Assembly: GCA_004028775.1 (NCBI GenBank)
Contig: RXGA01000001.1
Location: 124,001 to 188,000 of the forward strand
Direction: 5' to 3'
Length of the DNA stretch: 64,000 nucleotides
Source of the DNA: Candidatus Methanosuratincola subterraneus
Lineage (GTDB): Archaea; Thermoproteota; Methanomethylicia; Methanomethylicales; Methanomethylicaceae
The position numbers and the translations under genes were made by a program. Below are positions 24,300-33,222 of the stretch, piece after piece. The number at the start of each line of letters is the position of its first letter. Position 1 is the stretch's first letter. The notes under the pieces were generated by a model that worked only from the letters and a program-made list of their open reading frames with translations, did no database searches and was not told where the DNA came from.

Positions 24300-25673
24300 T
24301 CAAAGGAAGACCCAGAAGACCATCATTAGGAGATAGCACACAAAAACCGAGATCAGTACGAAGGGCAAGCTGTACCTGAAGAACTCCTTGGCGCTAACCT
24401 TGCACCCCTCCCGCTCGCAGAGGTTGAGCGCGACGAGCAGCGCAGGGGCGCCTGCGACCGTCAGGTTCGATCCCAATGTCCCGGACCAGAGTATTGCCCA
24501 CCAGTACGGCCAAGGGGAGACCCCTGCCTGGATGCTGAAATCTTTGACTAGGTACAGCAGCGCCAGTATGTATGCGTCATGCTCGATGAAGCCGACCACG
24601 GGGACGGTTAGCCAGTAGACAGAAGTGACCCCAAGGGCGGTGTTCGAGGCGAAGATCGGGGCGATTGCGTCCGCAGCCATCATTATCAGCCCCTGCCTGT
24701 TTATCCCGCCTATCAGTATGAAGAGCGATATGTAAAATAGGATCGACCGCCAGTCAAGCGAAGTGAGGACTTCTTCGAACGAGGGCCGGCTAAGCTTCCT
24801 CCCATAGGTTTCCATTACCAGCACCGTAACTGCTGCACCGATGGCGGCAATCGCGCCCAGCTCTAGGCCTATCAGCCACCTCAGCGAAAGGGCTACTATT
24901 GTGGCAACGAAACTGATCACGGTTATCGCTGCGAACCTCTTGTCCCTCACGCCCCCGCCGTTTTCAGGGTCTATTACGGCAAAAACCTCCGTTGCCATTG
25001 CCTTGCCCCTGAGCTGCCTCTTGAAGTTGATTCTGAAGAACCAAAGCACGGCTGCGAATGTGATCATCAGTATCGGGAATGAGGAAGGCCTCCCGGACTG
25101 CCATATGAACTCTAAAAATTCTATGCCTGAGACGCTGTGGAGCATCTGGGGCGGCAGATCGCCGATCAGGAGCGCAGATCCAGTGAAATTGGCGCAGAGA
25201 CCGATGAATATCAAAAAAGGTACAGGGTTTATCTTCAGCAGCCTGGTTATGTGCAAGGCAACTGGCGCCATAATCAGGATCACGAGCACATTGTCCACAA
25301 AAAGTGAGAGTATGCCCGATGCTGCCCCCACAATAATCAGGAACTTGCTCAGGTCCCCGCCGGACCAGGCAACCGCCCTATGTGCGATCGCCTCGGGTAT
25401 GCCGCTCTTGGCAAAGTATCCTGCAAGTATCCAGAAGCTGATCATGAGTATGATAACATTCCAATCGACTGCCATGAAAGCCTCCTTGTCGCTGAGGCAA
25501 CCTGTGATCACCATGCAGACCGCCCCAAAGATTGCCACAGCCGTCCTGTCGATCTTGCCCCAAACTATTGCCCCTATGGCTGCTATCAGGATGCTCAATG
25601 CAGTTAATTGGAGAGCCTCCACCTGAACCGCCTGCCTTTCAAAAGGTTTGCTGGCGCCCCAATTTAACAGCAT
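24300..25673 (-). CDS. Ion transporter superfamily permease (ArsB/NhaD/SLC13-like)
   Basis: About 457 residues with 11-12 hydrophobic helices. The repeated half-structure, the helical hairpins with Asn/Ser/Thr-Gly signatures (LFVDNVLVILIMAP, LCANFTGSALLIGDLP, SGTLGSNLTVAGAPA) and two pseudo-repeats fit the IT superfamily. This superfamily includes arsenite/antimonite, Na+/H+ and dicarboxylate carriers; the substrate cannot be decided. No arsR or arsA adjoins it. The frame extends to 25823, but that extension crosses an AT-rich promoter; ATG at 25673 or GTG at 25679 is the likely start. Convergent with phoU, 8 nt apart. Confidence 0.75.
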   Translation of the reverse strand: MLLNWGASKPFERQAVQVEALQLTALSILIAAIGAIVWGKIDRTAVAIFGAVCMVITGCLSDKEAFMAVDWNVIILMISFWILAGYFAKSGIPEAIAHRAVAWSGGDLSKFLIIVGAASGILSLFVDNVLVILIMAPVALHITRLLKINPVPFLIFIGLCANFTGSALLIGDLPPQMLHSVSGIEFLEFIWQSGRPSSFPILMITFAAVLWFFRINFKRQLRGKAMATEVFAVIDPENGGGVRDKRFAAITVISFVATIVALSLRWLIGLELGAIAAIGAAVTVLVMETYGRKLSRPSFEEVLTSLDWRSILFYISLFILIGGINRQGLIMMAADAIAPIFASNTALGVTSVYWLTVPVVGFIEHDAYILALLYLVKDFSIQAGVSPWPYWWAILWSGTLGSNLTVAGAPALLVALNLCEREGCKVSAKEFFRYSLPFVLISVFVCYLLMMVFWVFL

Positions 25674-25885
25674 CGGCACAAGGGGGGGATTATCGCCTTG
25701 GAAAGCATAGCACAGCCGTATTTTTCTAATTCCATAAATAGAATAAATACCTTGTAAAGAATAAAATATATGATATTTATTGAGTGGATTTGGCATATTC
25801 GTAATATAGCGGGATCCTTGCAATTTCGAGAATTTTCGCCAAAAAACAAAACTTAAGATTGGAACGCCTGGATGAAAGCAAACTC

Positions 25886-25895
25886 TTTTTATATT
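25886..25895 (+). promoter_or_regulatory. TATA box of the second aminotransferase
   Basis: TTTTTATATT predicts a transcript start near 25916, giving a leader of about 20 nt before the ATG at 25939. Confidence 0.5.
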
Positions 25896-25938
25896 CCGCA
25901 GTGCAATTATTACAATCTATATCCAAGAGTTGGTCGCG

Positions 25939-27141
25939 ATGTCTACAAAAGACCTTCTTTCGAGGGTGGCTAAAGAAGCAAAGGCCAGTGACATCAGGGA
26001 GATCCTGAAGGTAATAAAGTCAGGGGGCATTATCTCGTTTGCAGGAGGGATGCCCGACCCAGCGCTATTCCCAGTGGAGGAGATAAGGCAGATCACTGCC
26101 GATGTGCTGAAGGAGCGTGCCAGCGTCGCCCTCCAATATGAAACCACCGAGGGGTATTCGGGGCTCCGCGAAGCCCTGCTCAAGTTCATGAGATCCGAGG
26201 GGATGCGAGTCTCCTCGGTGGACGAGATACTGGTAACGACTGGATCCCAGCAGGCCTTGGACCTATTCGGCAGGGCCTTCTTGGACCCTGGAGATACCAT
26301 TATACTCGAGGAGCCAACTTACTTGGCTGCGATGAGCGCTTTCATGGTCCACTCACCGCACATAATGCTGGCGCCGATGGACTCAAATGGCCTCAATTCA
26401 GCAGCGCTCAGGAAGGCTCTAAAGGAGCGGAAGTCAGGCTCAAAGATAAAATTCTTGTATACCGTCCCGACCTGCCAAAACCCAAGCGGGCTGACCACAA
26501 CTGAAGAGAGGCGGAAAGAGCTGGTCGAGCTGGCTTACGAATACGACTTTGTAATAATAGAGGACGATCCCTACAGTTACCTCTCGGACGGAAAGAACCC
26601 GCCGTTCATAAAGGCGCTCGATGACGAGCGAGTCATCTACACGAGCACCTTCTCCAAGATACTTGCCCCGGGCCTCAGGCTTGGTTGGGTGGCTGCGCCG
26701 GAGGAGTTGACATCCAAGTTCGCTATTCTCAAGCAATCCTTGGACCTCTGCACAAACACCCTCTCACAGCACATAGCCTGCGAGTTCATGGTCAGGGGGC
26801 TCCTCCAGGGCTACATCGAAAAGCTCAAGCCCGCCTACAGGAGGAAGCGTGAAGCTATGCTCAAGGCCCTTGCTGAGAATATGCCCGAGGGCGCAGAATG
26901 GACACGCCCGACTGGGGGCATGTTCATCTGGGCAACCCTGCCTCCCGAGTACGATACCACGAAGATGCTGCCGCAGGCTGTTTCAAACGGTGTGGCCTAC
27001 GTTCCTGGCGGATCGTTCCACCCCAGCGGGGGCGGCAGGAACACGCTCCGCATAAACTACAGCTATCCCACAATAGAGCAGATCTGGGAAGGCGCAAGGA
27101 GGCTGGGAAATACCATCAAGTCCTACAGATCTGGGGCTTAG
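25939..27141 (+). CDS. Aminotransferase class I, LysN/2-aminoadipate-like
   Basis: About 400 residues. The opening SDIREILKVIKSGGIISFAGGMPDP is typical of the MocR/LysN/ARO8 branch of fold-type I aminotransferases. TVPTCQNPSG, EDDPYSYLS and STFSKILAPGLRLGW (PLP lysine) confirm it. Archaeal members act on 2-aminoadipate, branched-chain or aromatic substrates; which one is unknown. Start: ATG at 25939 (a TTG opens the frame at 25930). It stands alone, with an oligo-T terminator after it. Confidence 0.88.
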   Translation: MSTKDLLSRVAKEAKASDIREILKVIKSGGIISFAGGMPDPALFPVEEIRQITADVLKERASVALQYETTEGYSGLREALLKFMRSEGMRVSSVDEILVTTGSQQALDLFGRAFLDPGDTIILEEPTYLAAMSAFMVHSPHIMLAPMDSNGLNSAALRKALKERKSGSKIKFLYTVPTCQNPSGLTTTEERRKELVELAYEYDFVIIEDDPYSYLSDGKNPPFIKALDDERVIYTSTFSKILAPGLRLGWVAAPEELTSKFAILKQSLDLCTNTLSQHIACEFMVRGLLQGYIEKLKPAYRRKREAMLKALAENMPEGAEWTRPTGGMFIWATLPPEYDTTKMLPQAVSNGVAYVPGGSFHPSGGGRNTLRINYSYPTIEQIWEGARRLGNTIKSYRSGA

Positions 27142-27147
27142 CCTCTA

Positions 27148-27161
27148 TTTTTTGTAAAAAA
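27148..27161. terminator. Shared convergent terminator
   Basis: T6-GT-A6 between convergent genes gives a T-run to each strand, serving the aminotransferase rightwards and the SatP gene leftwards. Confidence 0.5.
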
Positions 27162-27171
27162 TTATTTCCCC

Positions 27172-27747
27172 TCACATGAGGGGTTTTCCCAAAGGTGCAG
27201 CGGTCCTCCCGTGCATGTCATTGATGACTATGGCAAGCGAGTTGTACCAAGCAAGGGCGGCAGTGATTAACCCGAGTGCCCCGCCTGCCTTGGAGACCAT
27301 GCCGATCCCTGTGATGTCTCCTATGCCGAGGACAAAGAAAGTGAGCGCCAGGAATAGGAATACCATGCAAGTGACCTTTGGTGCTTTGAGCGATGCTATC
27401 CACAGGTACAGCGTCAGGAATCCCCACATGATGAGGACCACTCCGGCTGCTGTTGGGCTGACCGTTATCATGCCGACTGAAGAAAGGATTGCAACTAGCG
27501 CGTAGTATATCCAGAATGCCCCGTATGAACTGAATGCCACAAACCCGAATGTGTTCCCCAATTTGGCCTCCCAGAGCCCAACGATTACCTGCATCAGGCC
27601 GCCGTATGCGATTGCGAGCGGGATGACGATTGATACCCAAGAAGAAGGTATGGCGCCAACGGTGAAAAGACATAGCACTGTCGTCGTCATGGCGAAGGCT
27701 GCTAGCCCCAGCGGTGCCGGGTTCAGTGTTTTTGGAGATGCAGACAT
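27172..27747 (-). CDS. SatP/YaaH (GPR1/FUN34) acetate or succinate transporter
   Basis: 191 residues from the ATG at 27747, preceded by AAAGGTGG; the longer frame adds an unlikely N-terminus. Six hydrophobic helices and the family signature NPAPLGLAAFAMTT at the N-terminus. These proteins move acetate and related small acids. In an archaeon lacking full autotrophy this would supply acetate for biomass (inference). Single gene. Confidence 0.9.
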   Translation of the reverse strand: MSASPKTLNPAPLGLAAFAMTTTVLCLFTVGAIPSSWVSIVIPLAIAYGGLMQVIVGLWEAKLGNTFGFVAFSSYGAFWIYYALVAILSSVGMITVSPTAAGVVLIMWGFLTLYLWIASLKAPKVTCMVFLFLALTFFVLGIGDITGIGMVSKAGGALGLITAALAWYNSLAIVINDMHGRTAAPLGKPLM

Positions 27748-27845
27748 TGTTTCCACCTTTTGTAGTGAGAGCAGTGATAGGCTGATTATATAATTTTCTG
27801 AGATCTCCATTGGCGTCCTTCAGGGTTAAAGTATGCCTCAGCGTG

Positions 27846-27856
27846 CTTATTTACCG
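27846..27856 (+). promoter_or_regulatory. TATA box of the PrsW-like gene
   Basis: GCTTATTTACC lies 25-26 nt before the ATG at 27877, predicting a leaderless mRNA. Confidence 0.5.
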
Positions 27857-27876
27857 GGCATGACAGATTATCAATC

Positions 27877-28650
27877 ATGCCTGAGATCTTTGACTTATCC
27901 ATCATACTTGTCGCATCTGCCATCCCGCCGCTTGTTTACTTGGTTTGGGTAAGGGGGTGGGAGATCTGCAACAGGGAAGAGCTGAAAGACCTGTACCGGG
28001 CTTTGGCGATCGGTGCCACTTACACCGTCTTCTTTGCAGTCATCGTCTCGACCGCCTTCAATTCATTCTTCTTTGGGCTCTTCAGGATGGTGATTCTTGT
28101 CCCTGTTGAGATGCAGGCAGACCTTGCCCTCTTCACTTCGGTGATTGTGGTTGCGCCATTGGTCGAGGAGTTCATCAAGGTGACCGGCTTCCGATTCATT
28201 TTGGGTAAGATAAGGGAGATCGAAGACGGGATGATTTATGGCATGGCAATAGGGTTCGGGTTTGCTCTCACGGAGAACGTGATCTACGGCTGGGATCAGG
28301 CCCTTGCAGGGGGCCTCGCTTCTGGGCTCGCACTCGTGGCGGTCCGATCAGCCCTTTCTTCTTTCCTGCATGCAACAGCCACCGCCATAGCCGGGCTCGG
28401 CGTCTCGAGATCGCTGTTGGCCAACAAGGGCAGCATGCGCCTCCTCGATCTCGCCCCTTACTTGGCTGGAGCCATTGGGATGCATGCCCTCTTCAACTTC
28501 CTCTCCTCCTCTTCGCTGCTATTCGGTTCCACTGCGGCGACCGGGCTGCTTACCCTGATGCTGGTGCCGCTGGTATACCTTGTGCTCATGAGGATAAGGA
28601 GATACGCCACCATCCTAGACAAGGAGGCTCCGTGCATTGTGGGGGAATGA
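27877..28650 (+). CDS. PrsW-family intramembrane protease
   Basis: 257 residues with 7-8 hydrophobic helices. PrsW (M82) motifs are present in separate helices: VVAPLVEEFIKV (EExxK), GFGFALTENVIYG (the second Glu motif), and His residues in SSFLHATATA and GMHALFNF. Bacterial PrsW cleaves membrane anti-sigma factors; archaea have no sigma factors, so the target must differ and is unknown. Leaderless start predicted. Followed by a 336-bp gene-free stretch. Confidence 0.82.
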   Translation: MPEIFDLSIILVASAIPPLVYLVWVRGWEICNREELKDLYRALAIGATYTVFFAVIVSTAFNSFFFGLFRMVILVPVEMQADLALFTSVIVVAPLVEEFIKVTGFRFILGKIREIEDGMIYGMAIGFGFALTENVIYGWDQALAGGLASGLALVAVRSALSSFLHATATAIAGLGVSRSLLANKGSMRLLDLAPYLAGAIGMHALFNFLSSSSLLFGSTAATGLLTLMLVPLVYLVLMRIRRYATILDKEAPCIVGE

Positions 28651-28659
28651 TTAAGTGGG

Positions 28660-28930
28660 GTTTCAACCTATGTAGGCACACACAGGTCTTGGGCTTCACC
28701 AGACTCGTCCGCCTCACGAGTTCATAGGCGGCTCTTCACTGCCCTCCGCCCCTGTCAGGAAGTACCCGCCCGCTCATTAGCCTCCCCCGTTGCCGAGGAA
28801 GCCTTCACGGGAAACTCCCTCCATCTTCAGTTCGGTGCGGCACTGTGCATGTACCCCTCATCTGAATCCGAGGTCTTTGGTCTTTTGCTATCACCTTACT
28901 GCCCATGCGCCTGCCAATAATTAATGTCCA
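28660..28930 (-). ncRNA. Candidate structured RNA (unidentified)
   Basis: Gene-free, GC-rich stretch between AT-rich borders. No frame on either strand is convincing. On the minus strand a TATA box (TTATATAA, about 28940-28947) predicts a transcript starting near 28917. The ends can pair: AGGCGCAUG (28912-28904) with UGUGUGCCU (28682-28674), nine pairs counting G-U. An H-type pseudoknot can form from ACTCGT/ACGAGT (28703-28708, 28716-28721) interleaved with CCGCCT/AGGCGG (28709-28714, 28726-28731). The signatures of RNase P RNA, SRP RNA, 5S rRNA and tRNA were looked for and not found. Strand is uncertain, because the same TATA-like site reads both ways and may instead serve the thioredoxin-like gene. 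Confidence 0.3.
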
Positions 28931-28986
28931 TCCTAAAATTATATAAGCCCATCTATTTCTAAACTGTTGATTACGGCGACGGAGGC

Positions 28987-29370
28987 TTGGGGATTGGATC
29001 TGGCTCAGCGCCAAAGGATCTCGACGACCATAGCTTTGAGGGGTTCATAAAGGGGGCGAGGTATGCAGCCGTGCTCTTCTGGAGCGGTTCCTGCATGCCA
29101 TGCAGGATGGTTTCGCTGATTTTCAACGAACTGCAGAGCCTGCGACCCGGGATTTCATTCGGTAAGGTGAACGTCGGGGCGAGTGGCGTGGGTGCGCGCT
29201 TGGGCGTGATGTCCGTGCCGACAATCCTCCTCTTCAGGGATGGCCGCAGAGTGGCCAGGGTTGTGGGCGTGAAGCCGATCCAAGTGCTTCTGGAGATCTT
29301 TGACAACTACTTCTCAGCCAGCCCCAAGGAGGACATCTACGCCGATTCTGGTCAAAGCGACCTTATGTGA
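28987..29370 (+). CDS. Thioredoxin-like protein
   Basis: 127 residues. Thioredoxin fold with the redox motif SCMPCRM in place of the usual WCGPC, the beta-strand AAVLFWSG before it, and the cis-proline in VMSVPTILLF. A CMPC active site preceded by Ser suggests a role in a specific disulfide or redox partner system rather than general thioredoxin. Start is unsure: TTG at 28987 is the first start codon but GGAGG lies only 1 nt before it. The 3' end overlaps convergent purQ by 19 nt. Confidence 0.75.
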   Translation: MGIGSGSAPKDLDDHSFEGFIKGARYAAVLFWSGSCMPCRMVSLIFNELQSLRPGISFGKVNVGASGVGARLGVMSVPTILLFRDGRRVARVVGVKPIQVLLEIFDNYFSASPKEDIYADSGQSDLM

Positions 29371-30149
29371 TCCACTATCCCTTCGAATATCTTCCTGCCG
29401 TCTCCGTAGCCTTGTGAGTTGCCGTACCCGATTGTTTGCCAGCCGAAGAATGCCCTCTCCGGGTGGGGCATCATGCCCATGACGTTCCCCGCCCTGTTGC
29501 ATATGGCGGCGATGTCGTAGACGGAACCGTTGGGGTTGAATGGATAGGTCCCTTCTGCGGGCTCTCCCGACGGCTTTGCATACCTGAAGACGACCCGGTT
29601 GCTGCGGATGAGATCCTGGACCGCCTTGTCTGATTCAGCGAGGAACCTGCCCTCCCCGTGGCCGATCGGCACCCTAAGGATCTCGCCTTTGCCAGCCCTT
29701 CGTGCGAATGGTGTGTGGCTCCCTTCCCCCCTTAGGAATACCCACCTGCACTCGTATCTTGCCGAGCTGTTGTTCGCCAGTACTGCCTTGGGGGTGGGCG
29801 AGAATGCGCCCTCGTCACCCGGTAGCATCCCTGCCTCGACCAAGACCTGGAAGCCGTTGCAGATGCCCATCACTAACCTGCCCTCCTCCACGAACCTCTC
29901 CAGGTCTCTCCTCATCTTCGTCAAGACCTTTTTTCCCCAGACTGCGCCCGCCCTGACGTAGTCGCCGTAAGAGAAACCCCCGGGGAATACGAGGAGCTGG
30001 TATTCCGAGAGCTTGCCCTTCTCAAGCCAGTCCATGTGCAGAATGTCTGATCTGAGGCCGAGGTCCTCAAGCGCTGCCTTGACCTCAGCGTCGCAGTTCG
30101 TGCCTCCGACCCTCAGAATGCATGCCTTGGCCTTCCTGAGATCCATCAT
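29352..30149 (-). CDS. purQ: FGAM synthase glutaminase subunit
   Basis: Class I glutamine amidotransferase that supplies ammonia to PurL in the fourth purine step. 265 residues. Marks: ILRVGGTNCDAE at the N-terminus, FPGGFSYGDYVRAGA (oxyanion region), nucleophile Cys in GICNGFQ, and the catalytic His-Glu in MMPHPERAF. Last gene of the leftward purine operon; its start overlaps the purL stop by 4 nt. Confidence 0.95.
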   Translation of the reverse strand: MMDLRKAKACILRVGGTNCDAEVKAALEDLGLRSDILHMDWLEKGKLSEYQLLVFPGGFSYGDYVRAGAVWGKKVLTKMRRDLERFVEEGRLVMGICNGFQVLVEAGMLPGDEGAFSPTPKAVLANNSSARYECRWVFLRGEGSHTPFARRAGKGEILRVPIGHGEGRFLAESDKAVQDLIRSNRVVFRYAKPSGEPAEGTYPFNPNGSVYDIAAICNRAGNVMGMMPHPERAFFGWQTIGYGNSQGYGDGRKIFEGIVDHIRSL

Positions 30150-32494
30150 CCACCCCTCCAGGCCCTCGCCAACTCTGCCCTCTCCAAGATATGTTCCTTC
30201 CCTCTCAGGCCCGTGATCCTGAGAGCGCCTTCCTTCTGCACCTCCCCGATGCGCCTTGCGGGGAGCCCCGTGAATGCCGCCTCGAAATCCCCCTCATGCC
30301 CTGCCTTGACCTCCACGAGGAACCTGCCTGCCGATTCGGAGAAGAGCGCATAATCGTCCCTTCCTGTCAGGATGATCCCTCTGCCGAGATCCAGAGACAT
30401 GCCCAACCCGGGATCAGACCCTATCACCATCTCAGCCGCCGCCACCCCGAGCCCGCCGTCCGAAAGGTCATGGCAAGCCGCCACGATGCCCGAGTCGATG
30501 GCTGCTGTCAGCGCCTCCATGATCCTCCTCGATACCGCAGGGTCTACCCTCGGCCATTCGCCTCCCTCGATCCCCTTTGATCTGAGGTAGGCTGACCCGC
30601 AAACCTCCTCCTTTGTCGTCCCAAGGAGGTAGACTGGGTCGCCTGCTGCCTTGAGATCCGACGTAACCGCCTTCCTGACGTCGGGTATAATCCCGACGCC
30701 GGTTATGAGCAAGGTCGGCCTCACTGGCCCCATAGGGCTCTCGTTGTATAGCGAGTCCTTTCCCGATATGAAAGGCGTGCCGAAAGCCTTTGCGAAATCA
30801 TAGCATGCCTCGCATGCCCTCAGCAGGGACCACATCCTGTCTTCCTTCTCCGGGTTCCCCCAGACGAAGTTGTCAAGTATCGCTACCCTCCTGCCCCCGA
30901 CCGCGATGTTGTTCCTGAGGGCTTCCTCGAGCGAGCACGCAGCCATCCAGTACGGGTCTGGGTAGAATGGGTTGATCCCGCAAGAGATGACTGCGCCCAT
31001 CCATGAGTCCTTGAGCGGCTTGATGACCGCAGCGTCGTTGTGGCTGCCTGATTGCCCTTGCACAGGCTTGACGACCGTGCACCCCCTCACCTCATGATCG
31101 TAAGTCCTGACTACCCCCTCCCTGCTCCTGACGTTCGGGTCCGCGAGGAGCCCGAGGATCTCTGATGGCAGATCATCCGGCTCCTCCAGCGAGAGCGGGC
31201 GGGAGATCGTCTCGACCTTTTTGGCCCTCCTCTTTAGCTTTGGGGGGTTGTACAGGAAGTCGAGCCCGAGGTCGCAGACTGTGACCCCCTTGTACGTCGC
31301 TCTGAGCCTCTTCGTATTGTTAAACTTGCCCAGTACACACCACTCCAGATCTTCACCATCAAAGATGCAGGCGACCCTGTCTAGGTTCTTGGGAGGGATG
31401 GAGAGGAGCATCCTCTCCTGGCTCTCAGATACCCAGATCTCCCATGGCGCCATGCCCGTCTCCTTGAGCTTCACCCCGTCCAGTTCCACCGTGAGGCCAA
31501 GCCCAGACCTGCTCGCCATCTCGCCAGTCGCGCAGGAGATGCCTCCCCCGCCGAGATCCGTGATGCCTGATGCCATGCATCCGTCCCTTATCCTGATTAC
31601 CGCCCTCCTCAGCCTCTCCTCAACCAAGGGGTTGGGTATCTGGACTGCCGACCTCAGCCCCTCGGAGTCCTCTGGCAGGTCAGTCGAGGCAAAAGTTACG
31701 CCGTGTATGCCATCCCTGCCCGTCCTGCCGCCTACAAGGACAGCCAAGTCTCCCTCCTTGGTCTGCCTGACGTACTTATCCTTGGGCAGGATCCCGAAGC
31801 AACCGCAGTAGACCACGACGTTGCCTGTGTAGTTCCTGTCGAAGAGCACGGCGCCGTTGACATTCGGTATCCCCATGTTGTTGCCGTAGCTCCCCACGCC
31901 GGCTACGACCCCCTTGTAGATGTATCGCGGGTGCTTGATACCCGGGGCGAGCTCGCTGTATTTGATGTCGAGCGGGCCAAAGCAGAGGACGTCCGAGACT
32001 GCAATAGGCTCCCCCCAGACGCCTAGGATGTCCCTGATCACGCCCCCCACGCCGGTCGCTGCCCCCCCGAAGGGCTCGATGGCTGATGGATGGTTGTGGG
32101 TCTCTACCTTCGCTGCAATCACATGCCCTTTGTCAAAGTCGATGAGCCCGGCGTTGTCTTCGAATACTGAGAAGCACCAGGGCTTGGCGAGATCTTTGGT
32201 GGCCTTTGCTATGTAAGTCTTCAGTAGGCTCTCCACAGTGCCTGAATCGGTCTCAACAGCCCCCCTGAACGTCTTGTGGATGCAGTGCTCCGACCAGGTC
32301 TGCCCGAAGGTCTGGAGCTCCACATCTGTAAGAGGCCTGCCAAACTCCTCCTTAATGGCCCTCATCTCATCAAGGCTGAGCGCGAGTCCCATGCCGCTGC
32401 TTATCTCGAGCAGGTCCGGGTCCTCAGCCTCGCGGAGGTCTACCGCGGCGACCGGAGGGTCCTCGCTTACCCTCCTAAGCAGTCCTTCCCTCAA
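30146..32494 (-). CDS. purL: FGAM synthase large subunit (small-type PurL)
   Basis: ATP-dependent amidation of FGAR, working with PurS and PurQ. 782 residues, two PurM-like halves. Marks: TFGQTWSEHCIHKTF (His near the active site), KVETHNHPSAIEPFGGAATGVGG and GISCATGEMASR. Slightly longer than many archaeal PurL because of a 34-residue N-terminal extension before GLALSLDEM. Start TTG at 32494 overlaps purS by 20 nt; no better start is seen. Confidence 0.95.
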   Translation of the reverse strand: MREGLLRRVSEDPPVAAVDLREAEDPDLLEISSGMGLALSLDEMRAIKEEFGRPLTDVELQTFGQTWSEHCIHKTFRGAVETDSGTVESLLKTYIAKATKDLAKPWCFSVFEDNAGLIDFDKGHVIAAKVETHNHPSAIEPFGGAATGVGGVIRDILGVWGEPIAVSDVLCFGPLDIKYSELAPGIKHPRYIYKGVVAGVGSYGNNMGIPNVNGAVLFDRNYTGNVVVYCGCFGILPKDKYVRQTKEGDLAVLVGGRTGRDGIHGVTFASTDLPEDSEGLRSAVQIPNPLVEERLRRAVIRIRDGCMASGITDLGGGGISCATGEMASRSGLGLTVELDGVKLKETGMAPWEIWVSESQERMLLSIPPKNLDRVACIFDGEDLEWCVLGKFNNTKRLRATYKGVTVCDLGLDFLYNPPKLKRRAKKVETISRPLSLEEPDDLPSEILGLLADPNVRSREGVVRTYDHEVRGCTVVKPVQGQSGSHNDAAVIKPLKDSWMGAVISCGINPFYPDPYWMAACSLEEALRNNIAVGGRRVAILDNFVWGNPEKEDRMWSLLRACEACYDFAKAFGTPFISGKDSLYNESPMGPVRPTLLITGVGIIPDVRKAVTSDLKAAGDPVYLLGTTKEEVCGSAYLRSKGIEGGEWPRVDPAVSRRIMEALTAAIDSGIVAACHDLSDGGLGVAAAEMVIGSDPGLGMSLDLGRGIILTGRDDYALFSESAGRFLVEVKAGHEGDFEAAFTGLPARRIGEVQKEGALRITGLRGKEHILERAELARAWRGG

Positions 32495-32738
32495 TAACCA
32501 AGACCTCCACCATGAAGTCGTCCTTAGTGGGGTTTGCCAAGAGCTTCCTGCACATCTCTTCAGCTAATGCCTTTGCCTCCGTTGGGTCGCGCGCATCGAC
32601 CTCTATGGTGTACGCCTTGCTTACCCTCACCGTCCCAACGCTGAACCCCAGATCCCTAAGTGACTTTGAAGCCACGTCGCCCTCCGGGTCGAAGTGCCCC
32701 CGCTTGAGGCTTACCTCTGCCTTGACCAGGAACCTCAA
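32475..32738 (-). CDS. purS: FGAM synthase PurS subunit
   Basis: 87 residues, the usual size. Begins FLVKAEVSLKRGHFDPEGD and contains DLGFSVGTVRVSKAYTIE, the PurS core. Bridges PurL and PurQ. TTG start overlaps the purE stop by 4 nt. Confidence 0.92.
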   Translation of the reverse strand: MRFLVKAEVSLKRGHFDPEGDVASKSLRDLGFSVGTVRVSKAYTIEVDARDPTEAKALAEEMCRKLLANPTKDDFMVEVLVIEGRTA

Positions 32739-33169
32739 GTTCTGGACCTCCTCGCCATCTCCAGCTTTTCGCTGAGCTCAGGGTGCTTGAGCGCAAGTAT
32801 CTCCACTGCGAGGAGCGCGGCGTTCTTCCAGTTGTCGACCCCGACCGTCGCGACAGGCACCCCAGGCGGCATCTGGACTATCGATAGCAGCGCATCGAGC
32901 CCCCCGAGCCTCACATCTCTGGGAACCCCTATAACAGGCCTCGTTGTCTTCGATGCGATCACTCCAGGCAGCGCTGCAGCTAGCCCGGCTACTGCGATGA
33001 ACACTTCCGAGTCTGACCCCTTGATGTACGCGTCCAGCCTCTCCGGGTCCCGGTGTGCGGAGATGACTTGGAAGTCTGCCTCCACGCCGAATTCGCTCAG
33101 CGCCTCCTTGACCTTAGATCCTATCTCTTCATCTGACTTTGAGCCAACAATTACAGATGCCTTTGGCAC
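32735..33169 (-). CDS. purE: AIR carboxylase / N5-CAIR mutase PurE
   Basis: 144 residues. Marks: VIVGSKSDEEI, ISAHRDPERLDAY, IAVAGLAAALPGVIASKT and PVIGVP. No purK is seen in the window, so either a class II enzyme that uses CO2 directly or a purK elsewhere is needed. In a methanogen living with high CO2 the former is reasonable (inference). Confidence 0.93.
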   Translation of the reverse strand: MPKASVIVGSKSDEEIGSKVKEALSEFGVEADFQVISAHRDPERLDAYIKGSDSEVFIAVAGLAAALPGVIASKTTRPVIGVPRDVRLGGLDALLSIVQMPPGVPVATVGVDNWKNAALLAVEILALKHPELSEKLEMARRSRT

Positions 33170-33222
33170 GGATTTTTCCCTCCAATCCCCTCTTTTTCTT
33201 TTCCTATGCCCTCATCCACTCT

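Noticed and set aside
28655-28675. GGTTGAAAC string resembling the end of an archaeal CRISPR repeat
   Set aside because: It occurs once, with no repeat-spacer array around it.
28660-28930. Identity as RNase P RNA, SRP RNA or a TnpB-type omega RNA
   Set aside because: The conserved RNase P cores and the SRP helix 8 loop were not found, and no tnpB remnant could be read. Left as unidentified.
28805-29014. Small minus-strand frame in the gene-free stretch
   Set aside because: Composition is Arg/Gln-rich with no start signals, and it overlaps the candidate RNA and the next gene's promoter.
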